20,172 bases of DNA from a virus: positions 1-20,172 of the IMG/VR virus record IMGVR_UViG_3300017527_000452; one strand, given 5' to 3'. The translations under genes were made by a program, and so were the position numbers. Below are positions 1 through 6,925 of this stretch, in pieces. Within the stretch, counting starts at the first letter, position 1. Each line of letters starts with the position of its first letter. Below the pieces are notes generated by a model. It saw only the letters and a list, made by a program, of their open reading frames with translations. It did not search any database and had not been told where the DNA came from.

Positions 1-672
1 GTTGAGATTGCAGAGAACCGCAACGAGTGTATAGCCTGGGCGAAAAAGTGGGATTGTGATATAACAGTATGGTTTGACGCAGACCAGGATTTGATGAATT
101 GCGCAACCGACAAACGAACACCAGATGTATTATTTAATTTACTTGCTGACGGTTATGAGCATCCAATATACGCAGGTATTTATTACTTAAAAAAACCGCC
201 CTTTCACCCTGTTGTTTTTAAGTCACTCGATAATGTGTTTGAGCAATTCAGTTCGACGGTTATATATCCGAGAGAAGATTTGTTTTATGCGGATATGATC
301 GGCATGGGATGTTGTAAAATAGATATGGAAGTTATCAGAAAGCTTGATATGCCATATTTTAAATACAAGAAAATTCCCAAGTCTTTAGCCGGAATGGGAC
401 CGCTAACGAACTTCAAATATGAAAATGGAATTGCTGATATTTCGGAGGATGTTTATTTTTGGGAGCAGGTGAAGAATAAAACTGATTATCGAATAGTAGT
501 TGATCCCAATATCCAAGTCGGGCATATTACAAAGGCAATTATTAACCGGGATGTGTTCGATAGCCATTTTCAGGGAAATATGGAATTGGCAAAGCAAGAA
601 CTTGGGGAAGTAAAGTTTAAAGAGTATTGGGGAAATATATGCCAAGCAGAAGTCGTAAACAAGAAAAGCTAA
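1..672 (+). CDS. Glycosyltransferase-like protein (5' end outside window)
   Basis: The reading frame is open from the first base, so the N terminus is missing; 223 residues are visible. Near residue 25 there is FDADQD, resembling the DxD metal/nucleotide-sugar site of GT-A fold glycosyltransferases. The C-terminal half has the order SEDVYFWEQV then VDPNIQVGHI, which is common in phage-borne family-2-like glycosyltransferases, where an acidic ED/SED is followed by a conserved G-H. A cytoplasmic sugar-transfer role, on virion protein or host surface glycan, is inferred from family resemblance only. It is the first gene seen of the + strand structural operon, and the next gene starts inside its 3' end. 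An ATG at 91 is internal and unlikely to be the start because coding continues upstream of it. Confidence 0.65.
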   Translation, partial: VEIAENRNECIAWAKKWDCDITVWFDADQDLMNCATDKRTPDVLFNLLADGYEHPIYAGIYYLKKPPFHPVVFKSLDNVFEQFSSTVIYPREDLFYADMIGMGCCKIDMEVIRKLDMPYFKYKKIPKSLAGMGPLTNFKYENGIADISEDVYFWEQVKNKTDYRIVVDPNIQVGHITKAIINRDVFDSHFQGNMELAKQELGEVKFKEYWGNICQAEVVNKKS

Positions 673-845
673 AGCACAATATTGTGACGAGTGCTGAAAG
701 GGCCACACGGATGGAATGCCAACGATTAAAAATCGGTCGGCAAAATCCAGAAGCTAAAAAGATTTATGAGTTTCATGTAAAAGAATTTCGCGAATCTGCA
801 AGGCGTATTGATAAAACAAAATTACATGAGGTATGGAATGGTTAA
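639..845 (+). CDS. Small basic hypothetical protein (68 aa)
   Basis: A short Lys/Arg-rich protein starting MPSRSRKQEK with no hydrophobic segment; it looks helical throughout. The ATG at 639 follows a GGGGAAA sequence and is preferred over an in-frame TTG twelve bases upstream. It overlaps the end of the glycosyltransferase-like gene by 34 bases, and its stop overlaps the start of the next gene in an ATGGTTAA junction, so it appears translationally coupled on both sides. I do not recognise the family. Position and charge would fit a small nucleic-acid-binding or scaffold-type protein, but nothing in the sequence proves this. Confidence 0.55.
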   Translation: MPSRSRKQEKLKHNIVTSAERATRMECQRLKIGRQNPEAKKIYEFHVKEFRESARRIDKTKLHEVWNG

Positions 846-1428
846 GAAATTATTGTTGTTTATGATTCTGCCAATGTTGTTATTTTCACAGCAAATGAAC
901 CATAGCTGGGGAACTAATTTGGCAGGTGAAACACTAAGCGGTTTGAATTATATCACTGTGACAGATGGCGGGACAAATGCTATTTATGTAGATTTAAATG
1001 ATTGGTATCCCATAGATATTAGTCCATTATTCAGTGATGATTCGGTGGTTAATATTAGTTCAGATAGAATGTATTTAGGTACATTTTACACGAATTTTGA
1101 CACGAAAGGAGCGGCCCCGACTGCTGATTCTGTTTATTTTTATATTAAAGTTTATCCGGGGATATACACAACTACCAGTAAGTCGTTGGCATCTGCTGTA
1201 TGGGGATCGGCTATTACACTTGAGACGGTTGCTGAAACAGGTGATTATTTTGCTATAAATAATGTTTATTTACATGCATCAAAATATAAACATTTCCCGC
1301 CTGAGGTTATTAAACTTAGTATAGACAATCATGCTGATATTTCTGCGGTTGGATCAGATGATAGTATCAAGGTAGATTGGAATTTTACGTATCCTGCTAT
1401 TTACCATGAACACGAAGTACAAAAATAG
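838..1428 (+). CDS. Secreted beta-rich hypothetical protein with signal peptide (196 aa)
   Basis: The protein opens with a Sec-type signal peptide (positive MVKK, a hydrophobic stretch to about residue 17, then FSQQ). The rest is rich in T, S, D, Y and alternating hydrophobics, as in beta-sandwich virion or surface proteins. The start at 838 is chosen because GAGG lies six bases upstream and because it places the charged residues directly at the N terminus. The longer reading from a TTG at 808 would bury the signal. It sits between the glycosyltransferase-like gene and the head-tail adaptor, where a decoration or head-fibre protein could be encoded, yet an export signal is odd for a virion protein assembled in the cytoplasm. 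The family is not recognised. Confidence 0.75.
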   Translation: MVKKLLLFMILPMLLFSQQMNHSWGTNLAGETLSGLNYITVTDGGTNAIYVDLNDWYPIDISPLFSDDSVVNISSDRMYLGTFYTNFDTKGAAPTADSVYFYIKVYPGIYTTTSKSLASAVWGSAITLETVAETGDYFAINNVYLHASKYKHFPPEVIKLSIDNHADISAVGSDDSIKVDWNFTYPAIYHEHEVQK

Positions 1429-1436
1429 GGGGTACC

Positions 1437-1862
1437 ATGAAGAAATTAATATTTATTATTCTTTTACCGATTCTTATTTTTGCTCAATCCAGAACGCTTG
1501 AAATATCGTTATGGGGAACTGCAGCCGATACTATTGGAAATATTACCGTTCAAGATACTTTGCAATATAGGAAGTATATAGGCGGTTCGGTTGGCCCGTG
1601 GAATAGTATAAGCACCGGAAGCGGATATATTTCAGCAGCAGAAAAAACAGCAGAAACCACACAAGAATATGACATGACAGATGATACAAATTGGGGCTGG
1701 ATGAATGCTATTGAATTCAGGGTAAAGGGCGGGGCTACTGCAATATCAACCCTTGTCAAGGCTTATGGAATGGGCAAATATTATGGAGCTTTCACAGTAT
1801 TGCTCGAACCAGATACGACCGGAACTGTAACAATATATACACTAAAACTCGGTGGTAATTGA
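1437..1862 (+). CDS. Secreted beta-rich hypothetical protein with signal peptide (141 aa)
   Basis: It begins with a textbook signal peptide, MKKLIFIILLPILIFAQ, with likely cleavage before the Gln. The mature part (about 124 residues) is beta-rich and ends in a regular TGTVTIYTLKLGGN strand pattern. A GGGGG run lies just upstream of the ATG. The signal peptide is very similar to those at 838 and 12031 although the mature parts differ, so the leader behaves like a reused module. The stop overlaps the next start (TGATG), placing it in the same operon as the adaptor. The family is unknown; a surface, decoration or fibre-associated role is only a guess from position. Confidence 0.75.
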   Translation: MKKLIFIILLPILIFAQSRTLEISLWGTAADTIGNITVQDTLQYRKYIGGSVGPWNSISTGSGYISAAEKTAETTQEYDMTDDTNWGWMNAIEFRVKGGATAISTLVKAYGMGKYYGAFTVLLEPDTTGTVTIYTLKLGGN

Positions 1863-2833
1863 TGCCAGATTATTGTAATATCACAACCGATCTCGAGAGA
1901 GTGTTCCCGAGGCTTGAGCACTATGCTCTAAAAGAAATCGTAGAAGACTGGACAAGTGTAGGTTCTAACCTTTATTCTAAGGGCGGTACGGGTTTTGTGA
2001 GCACTGTATTTTGGAATGATACTATGTTAGACGTAGATGCCACATATCCACCAGCCGAAGGAACTTTCACTTATGTTGCCGACGATGATATTCTTTATAT
2101 CGATAATGGTGCAAACCCTTCAACGGTAACGGTAGAAATAGGTGAAGATTGGGATGCTTTTTTAACTGTGTGCCGAGACAAGGCTCAACAGATGGTCGAC
2201 GCTCGTTTAAACAATAAATATATCACTCCGCTTGTGCCGAGGTCTGTACAGACCCACGATACTTCAGACTACGAATATGACGTTGTCCGGGCCACTGCGT
2301 TAATTACTTGCTGGTTAGTGGTGTCTCGTAAGGACGCAGACTGTAAAGACGCTAAGACGTTGTACAAGCAGTTTTGGAACACCGAACCTGATATAGGAGA
2401 AAGTAAAGGAATACTCAATCTGTTGATGGATGGTGATATTGTTTTACAGGATCAGATTTCAGTCCGTGAAGTCGGTGAACAGAATTTTAATGTTTACCCG
2501 AATTCGTCAAATACTGTTGATTTCCAACCTATATTTTTCGGGCCGTATTCAGGCAATAAACCGATGACCTGGAGAATACAAATTGATACCGGCGGAACAT
2601 TGGGAACGGCTACCTATAAAGTCTCTTATGATCAGGGTTCTAATTGGGATTTGACTTTGCAGAAAACTAAAGACGATGACAACAATCAGATCCGGTTTTC
2701 AATAGCTTCAGGCATCCAAATCAGGTGGCCGGCCACAACATGGGTGGACGGTGAATGGTGGGATTTAGAATTGATCCCACAAAGCGACACGGCAACAAAT
2801 AGACAAGTATCATCTTTTTCAATGAGGCGGTAA
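1862..2833 (+). CDS. Head-tail adaptor (connector) protein with C-terminal beta domain (323 aa)
   Basis: The N-terminal part (about 1-190) resembles the gp36/DUF1320-type head-tail adaptors that sit under the portal. It has an early DLERVFPRL segment, then a helix with DKAQQMVDARLNNKYITPL (the usual 'ID..L..RY..Pl' element), then a helical bundle with LVVSRKDADCKDAKTLYKQFW. The family is normally about 130-200 residues, so the C-terminal 120 residues are extra. They read as a beta-sandwich with DTGGTLGTATYKVSYDQG followed by WVDGEWWDLELI. The ATG at 1862 overlaps the previous stop; a TTG immediately before it is a less likely start. Neighbours (tail completion, tail tube) support the neck assignment. 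Confidence 0.65.
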   Translation: MPDYCNITTDLERVFPRLEHYALKEIVEDWTSVGSNLYSKGGTGFVSTVFWNDTMLDVDATYPPAEGTFTYVADDDILYIDNGANPSTVTVEIGEDWDAFLTVCRDKAQQMVDARLNNKYITPLVPRSVQTHDTSDYEYDVVRATALITCWLVVSRKDADCKDAKTLYKQFWNTEPDIGESKGILNLLMDGDIVLQDQISVREVGEQNFNVYPNSSNTVDFQPIFFGPYSGNKPMTWRIQIDTGGTLGTATYKVSYDQGSNWDLTLQKTKDDDNNQIRFSIASGIQIRWPATTWVDGEWWDLELIPQSDTATNRQVSSFSMRR

Positions 2834-3289
2834 ATGGCTTATACAGATCATACTCAGGTTGTAAATGATGCGCTTCACGCCCTGTTGATAGGTGAGCATA
2901 AAATACCTGTAGATTATGAAAGCTCGGAAGATTACGAGCCAGATTTAAGGCGTGGTGAATGTATTAGGTATTACAATGTTGATCAAGTAAACGTTGGAAA
3001 TGGTTCTGGTGGTGAACATAGGCAGTTTAACTATGAGTTAGACCATTTCTTCAATAGAGGGAATTATACTAAGAAACAATTTGAAAAATTAATATGGGAA
3101 CGCTACGAACGTACACGGCAATTGTTAAAAGAAAACAGAACATATCAACCATCTAACGTTTACAAATGGAATAATTTGGAGATTGAAGAAATGGCTGTTG
3201 TTGATATTGTCGACGAAAATGACGAGTTAACGGGAGAGAAAGCGATTCATATTGTATTTAACTTTAAGAGGTTTTGCGAATGGACATAA
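2834..3289 (+). CDS. Tail completion / tail terminator-like protein (151 aa)
   Basis: A soluble protein of the right size (151 aa) and place, directly between the adaptor and the tail tube gene, for a tail terminator or head-tail joining protein that caps the tail tube. It begins MAYTDHTQVVNDALHALL, a helix, and ends in a strand with AIHIVFNFKRF, which is the usual layout of this class (N-terminal helices, C-terminal sheet). No catalytic motif is visible. The ATG follows the preceding stop directly. The call rests mainly on synteny and length; the sequence alone would not identify it. Confidence 0.5.
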   Translation: MAYTDHTQVVNDALHALLIGEHKIPVDYESSEDYEPDLRRGECIRYYNVDQVNVGNGSGGEHRQFNYELDHFFNRGNYTKKQFEKLIWERYERTRQLLKENRTYQPSNVYKWNNLEIEEMAVVDIVDENDELTGEKAIHIVFNFKRFCEWT

Positions 3290-3489
3290 AAAATATAAAA
3301 GTGGTTGCTGTTGAGGGTTTTGTACAGTATCGCAATCAAGTATTGGGATTGGCTAAAAAGGATTTCCGGGCCTTACAGGCTGGCAAGGAAGCCACCATTC
3401 CCCTTTCTACTTATGAAGAATATTCAAAGATATTTAAAAAAGTAGAAGTAAAGAAAAAGGAAATACAGGGAGAGTATAATGGCAATTGA
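3280..3489 (+). CDS. Small hypothetical structural-operon protein (69 aa)
   Basis: A 69-residue basic protein with a short beta-hairpin-like start (MDIKNIKVVAVEGFVQYR) and a Lys-rich tail. The ATG at 3280 has AAGAGG eight bases upstream and overlaps the end of the tail completion gene; an in-frame TTG at 3274 is too close to that ribosome site. The stop overlaps the start of the tail tube gene by eleven bases. Small proteins at this place in siphovirus tail operons are common but mostly unassigned. I do not recognise the family. Confidence 0.6.
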   Translation: MDIKNIKVVAVEGFVQYRNQVLGLAKKDFRALQAGKEATIPLSTYEEYSKIFKKVEVKKKEIQGEYNGN

Positions 3490-4483
3490 TGTAACAACAT
3501 GGTCAAGTAATGATGCACGTGTTTCTATTGCTCAAGAAGCTGCTTTTGGGACCGCTATAACAAACGCAGGGTTTCATTTGGCTGAGTTTGATGAGGTTTC
3601 GGTAGATTGGGGATTAACTCAGTCTATACCTTCTCTAAGAGCTGCGAGAATGGCGAGTGATTCTGATGTGTATGTTTCGCAAACCGGCGGGACAAGAACA
3701 ATAACTATTTCTAATATTACATTTAGAAGGCAGGATCTACCGGAATTCTTATATGCTGTTCTTCAAAATGTAACAGAAGGCGCAACAACACCATTTCAAA
3801 AAACTTTTGAGCAATGGAGCTCTGCACCTGATTTTGGTAGTGATGCGGGTTATTTTTGTACAGTTGGTATTTATATGCCAGAAGGAGCCGGGAAAGGGTT
3901 TACTTTTAAATCGTGTGTTTGTACCCAATTAGACCTAAAGGCAGACTTAATTGGTGGTGATGGCCGATTAACTGGCACGGCTACATTTATTAGTGGTTTT
4001 GCTGCTGATCCGTCGGCGACAATAGCAGGAACATCGATTAGCTCACAGGCTTATTTCGATTTTAATGCAATGTCAACTAAAACACTTGGCGGCAATGATA
4101 TAGTCGTTTATGGATTTGATATTTCGATTAAAAACAATGCAGTGAGAGTTGGGAACGATTCTTCGGGTGATGCCGAAAATTATTCTTTTGGAATACCTGA
4201 GGTTGAGATAACCGGCACCCTAAAGACCAAACACGATGCTAACACGGGAGATATTGCAGACGATCTTGTGGCCGGAACTCCGCGGGAAATTATACTTTCC
4301 GTTGGTACTGATGATACCACAGGACATTGTCAAATTGATCTCGATAACGTTGTTTTTACGGATCATGGAATGGATGCGAAACAGCAACAGGGTTTTGCCG
4401 TGGAACTGCCTTTTAAGACTGTTCTTGTAAGTACAGATTACCCGACTATAACAGTAGCCGACGCATATGACCAATCATGGTAG
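3479..4483 (+). CDS. Major tail tube protein (334 aa)
   Basis: It is predicted to polymerise into the tail tube. The sequence is beta-rich with repeated GT and TGT elements (QTGGTRTITISNITF, RLTGTATFISGF, VEITGTLKTK) and contains ARVSIAQEAAFGTAI near the N terminus. That AQE..FGT motif is typical of siphovirus tail tube proteins, where the N-terminal region starts with a 'quasi-plug' strand. The length is at the upper end for the family and suggests two tube-fold repeats. It has AGGGAG as ribosome site. The next genes are the chaperone pair and the tape measure, which is the canonical order. No C-terminal Ig-like decoration domain is obvious. Confidence 0.75.
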   Translation: MAIDVTTWSSNDARVSIAQEAAFGTAITNAGFHLAEFDEVSVDWGLTQSIPSLRAARMASDSDVYVSQTGGTRTITISNITFRRQDLPEFLYAVLQNVTEGATTPFQKTFEQWSSAPDFGSDAGYFCTVGIYMPEGAGKGFTFKSCVCTQLDLKADLIGGDGRLTGTATFISGFAADPSATIAGTSISSQAYFDFNAMSTKTLGGNDIVVYGFDISIKNNAVRVGNDSSGDAENYSFGIPEVEITGTLKTKHDANTGDIADDLVAGTPREIILSVGTDDTTGHCQIDLDNVVFTDHGMDAKQQQGFAVELPFKTVLVSTDYPTITVADAYDQSW

Positions 4484-4489
4484 GAGTTT

Positions 4490-4756
4490 ATGAAATTATC
4501 GACAAAGCGTGAGATAGAAATTAAACCATTAACAATGGATCAGCGGTTAGAGATAGATGAGGCCGTTCAGTTGTTTTTTTATCAGGCTGGAAAGTCTGAC
4601 TCTGAGGTTAAACCGTTTCCATATCGTACGGCGATGAAAGCTATTAGATATTCTGCTGAAGAAGTACCTGAAGATTTGAGTAACCAGGAAATTGCAGAAT
4701 TGTATAATGCTATTTTTGATATAAGTCACAAGTCGGAAATAGAAAAAAAAAGCTAA
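4490..4756 (+). CDS. Tail assembly chaperone, short form (G-like, 88 aa)
   Basis: A small acidic/helical protein between tail tube and tape measure, the standard place for the G-type chaperone that coats the tape measure during tail assembly. It begins with KREIEIKPLTMDQRLEID, a pattern common in this class ('i.v.pLt..e...l'). It ends in EIEKKS on a run of nine A residues followed by a stop. The following reading frame lacks a good start and continues from this A-run in the -1 frame, so this protein is best read as the unshifted product of a frameshift pair. Confidence 0.75.
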   Translation: MKLSTKREIEIKPLTMDQRLEIDEAVQLFFYQAGKSDSEVKPFPYRTAMKAIRYSAEEVPEDLSNQEIAELYNAIFDISHKSEIEKKS

Positions 4757-5076
4757 TCCTTGCTGTATGGGCGACGGTGTACGGTAAGAAAATTGAACTG
4801 GGGAATGGTAATGCTGAAGAATTTCTAAAAAAGGATTTTGTCTGTGAACAAGAAATGTTTTTCGATTACTGTTTGGAAGTTAAAGATTTCGAGTTTGTAT
4901 TTACGTCTGAAATACTGGAATTGCTCAGGCGTTACAAGTTTTTCAAAGAATATAAAATCACTTCTTATTCGACTCATTACGATGACTTGCCAGCGGTTTG
5001 GTTGGATGCATTACAGATAATGGATTATAATTATGATTTAGCCACAAGGTGCAAGGATGGCAAAGAAAAGACTTAG
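4490..5076 (+). CDS. Tail assembly chaperone G-T fusion via programmed -1 frameshift
   Basis: Reading G to the AAA codon at 4748-4750 and slipping back one base gives K-L-I-L-A-V-W and then a continuous second domain to the stop at 5076, for a fusion of about 195 residues. The second domain alone would have to start at an internal GTG (4777) with no convincing ribosome site. The slip site is A AAA AAA followed by AGC, in the zero frame of G. This matches the conserved -1 frameshift between tail chaperones G and T known from lambda and many siphoviruses. I see no strong downstream pseudoknot, so the A-run may suffice. The fusion C terminus overlaps the start of the tape measure gene. Confidence 0.75.
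4743..4751 (+). promoter_or_regulatory. Slippery A-run for -1 ribosomal frameshift
   Basis: Nine consecutive A bases, read GAA AAA AAA AGC in the upstream frame, placed six bases before the zero-frame stop. The downstream frame is open across the site in the -1 phase only. Its position at the junction of the two tail chaperone frames is what marks it as a programmed slip site. Confidence 0.75.
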
Positions 5077-6925
5077 TATAGTTGTTGATCAAAAAGGCGC
5101 AAAACGGGCCGAACAAGAGCAGAAAAAGCTCGGCTCAACAATAAGCGGCACAATAGCTAAATATTCTGCGATGAGTGTTGCCGTAACCGCTGCCGCAGTT
5201 ACGCTAAAAAATATTGTTTCCCATACTCTTGAAACTGCTTCAGTATTCGAAGATTTGAGAACCCGCCTTGATAATATGTATAATTCTGTTTTAAGAGGCG
5301 GACAGGCTTTTGATACATTTAACGAAAAAGCAGCCAAAACACCCTTTGAATTAAAAGAAGTTGTCGAGGCTGGTGCATCTTTGAAAGCCTTTGGTTTAGA
5401 TGCTGAAAAAACTCTTGATATGGCCACAGACTTAGCCGCTTTTATGAATACATCTCTTGTGGATGCTGCGAGTGCATTCGGCAGGGCGTTTGCGGGTGGT
5501 GCCGGTGCAGCGGATATATTCAGAGAGCGTGGTATTCTTAATCTTATAAAGATGAAAACCGGGATTAATGATTTTAAAAACGTGACGCTCGAAGAATTCC
5601 GGCAGGCGATGTTTAAGACATTCACCGATCCGTCGGCAGGTGTTGCAGGTGCTACTGAAAAATTAGCCAAAAATATCAGCGGGCTAGAGTCGAATTTAGG
5701 TGATGCGTTTTCCAGGCTATCGAATGAAGTGGGTAAAAAGTTTGCACCTACTTATAAAAAAGCCCTTCAATCTGCAATTGACATGACTAATAGTTTTACA
5801 CTTCTATTTAAAGACTTTGAAAAAGATACTATCACCGCACTTGCTAATGTAGTTCAGGCTGCAAAGCAAATGGAAAATATTGGTGAGTTAGATGTTTTCA
5901 TTAAATCCTTGAGAACGCTATCAAAAGAAGTTATGCAGTCCGGCATGACCGAAAACGTCAAAAGAATGGTCGACCAGTTTTCTTTATTAACAAAAGAAGA
6001 AAAGGAGAATATTAAAGCCACTGAGAGCGCAAGAGATATGTTTTGGGCCATCACTGATGTTATTTACCGCCTGGAAGATGCAATGGCCGATATTGTAGAA
6101 TTGCCGGACTACTCTAATATTGATTGGGATACACAAACAATAGACATTTTTTCTGGCAAAATAATAGACTTAAAAACAGAGATTGATAAAACTTATGATA
6201 GCTGGCTTATTAAGCGAAACGTAAATATGGCAGCGGCAAAACAAGAAGCTGATTTCATAAGTCGCTATTATGAAGACCAAATAAAAGCAATGGACATTGA
6301 TCCAACGATAGCGATCAAACCAGAGCTTGATATGATAGGTTCGATTTTGCCTAAGATAGTTTTTGAACAAGAAGAAATACCAGAAATAAAAATAACCGCA
6401 GATACTTCTCAGGCCGATGCGCAAATAGATAATACGGTTAGTTCTATAGAAGCTAAATATCGTAACCTTGCTGGTATGGTTAGCGGTTTAATAGGTAATT
6501 CGATGGTGGCGGCATTTACACGTGGGGAGAGTGCTGCGCGGGCTTTTACAGATGCATTTAAAAGGATGTTGTTAAGTCTGGCTACTCAATCAGCCATTTT
6601 CGGTGTAATTAATTTATTTACCGGCGGCTTGTTTAGTAAGATTACGGGTGGCTTAACCGGGTTTATGGGATTTGGTGGTGCAAGGGCTGAGGGTGGTCCC
6701 GTACAGGCGAACGTTCCCTATCTGGTGGGTGAGAAAGGGCCAGAGATGTTTATTCCTAAAATGGCCGGTGACATCTTACCTAAAGCACCTGGTGAAATTA
6801 TTAATAACGAAAACATCGGCGGTAATACTTACAATATAACCTTTACCGGAAATGTTACAGATAAAAGATATGTAGAAGATTTTATCATACCGCAAATTAA
6901 AAAAGTGGTGGAGCTTGGTAGATGA
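5057..6925 (+). CDS. Tape measure protein (622 aa)
   Basis: This protein fills the tail tube and sets tail length. The N-terminal 250 residues match the tape-measure domain: a helical start, then SVFEDLRTRLDNMY, TPFELKEVVEAGASLKAFGL and the DAASAFGRAFAGG stretch. The middle is helical. The C-terminal part (about 472-540) is Gly/Ala-rich and hydrophobic (LATQSAIFGVINLFTGGLF), as in the membrane-active end of lambda H-like proteins, followed by YLVGEKGPEMFIPK, a signature of this family. At roughly 1.5 angstrom per residue it would give a short tail near 90 nm (a rule-of-thumb estimate). Its stop overlaps the next start (ATGA). Confidence 0.9.
   Translation: MAKKRLSIVVDQKGAKRAEQEQKKLGSTISGTIAKYSAMSVAVTAAAVTLKNIVSHTLETASVFEDLRTRLDNMYNSVLRGGQAFDTFNEKAAKTPFELKEVVEAGASLKAFGLDAEKTLDMATDLAAFMNTSLVDAASAFGRAFAGGAGAADIFRERGILNLIKMKTGINDFKNVTLEEFRQAMFKTFTDPSAGVAGATEKLAKNISGLESNLGDAFSRLSNEVGKKFAPTYKKALQSAIDMTNSFTLLFKDFEKDTITALANVVQAAKQMENIGELDVFIKSLRTLSKEVMQSGMTENVKRMVDQFSLLTKEEKENIKATESARDMFWAITDVIYRLEDAMADIVELPDYSNIDWDTQTIDIFSGKIIDLKTEIDKTYDSWLIKRNVNMAAAKQEADFISRYYEDQIKAMDIDPTIAIKPELDMIGSILPKIVFEQEEIPEIKITADTSQADAQIDNTVSSIEAKYRNLAGMVSGLIGNSMVAAFTRGESAARAFTDAFKRMLLSLATQSAIFGVINLFTGGLFSKITGGLTGFMGFGGARAEGGPVQANVPYLVGEKGPEMFIPKMAGDILPKAPGEIINNENIGGNTYNITFTGNVTDKRYVEDFIIPQIKKVVELGR

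Noticed and set aside
403-708. 101-codon - strand frame
   Set aside because: Antisense to the glycosyltransferase-like gene and the next start; no ribosome site or recognisable domain.
4777-5076. Independent gene starting at the GTG at 4777
   Set aside because: No ribosome site, and the frame is open back to the A-run where a -1 slip joins it to the preceding chaperone.
5089-5670. 193-codon - strand frame opposite the tape measure gene
   Set aside because: It is Ala/Ser-rich shadow sequence antisense to a well-supported tape measure domain, with no neighbours on that strand.
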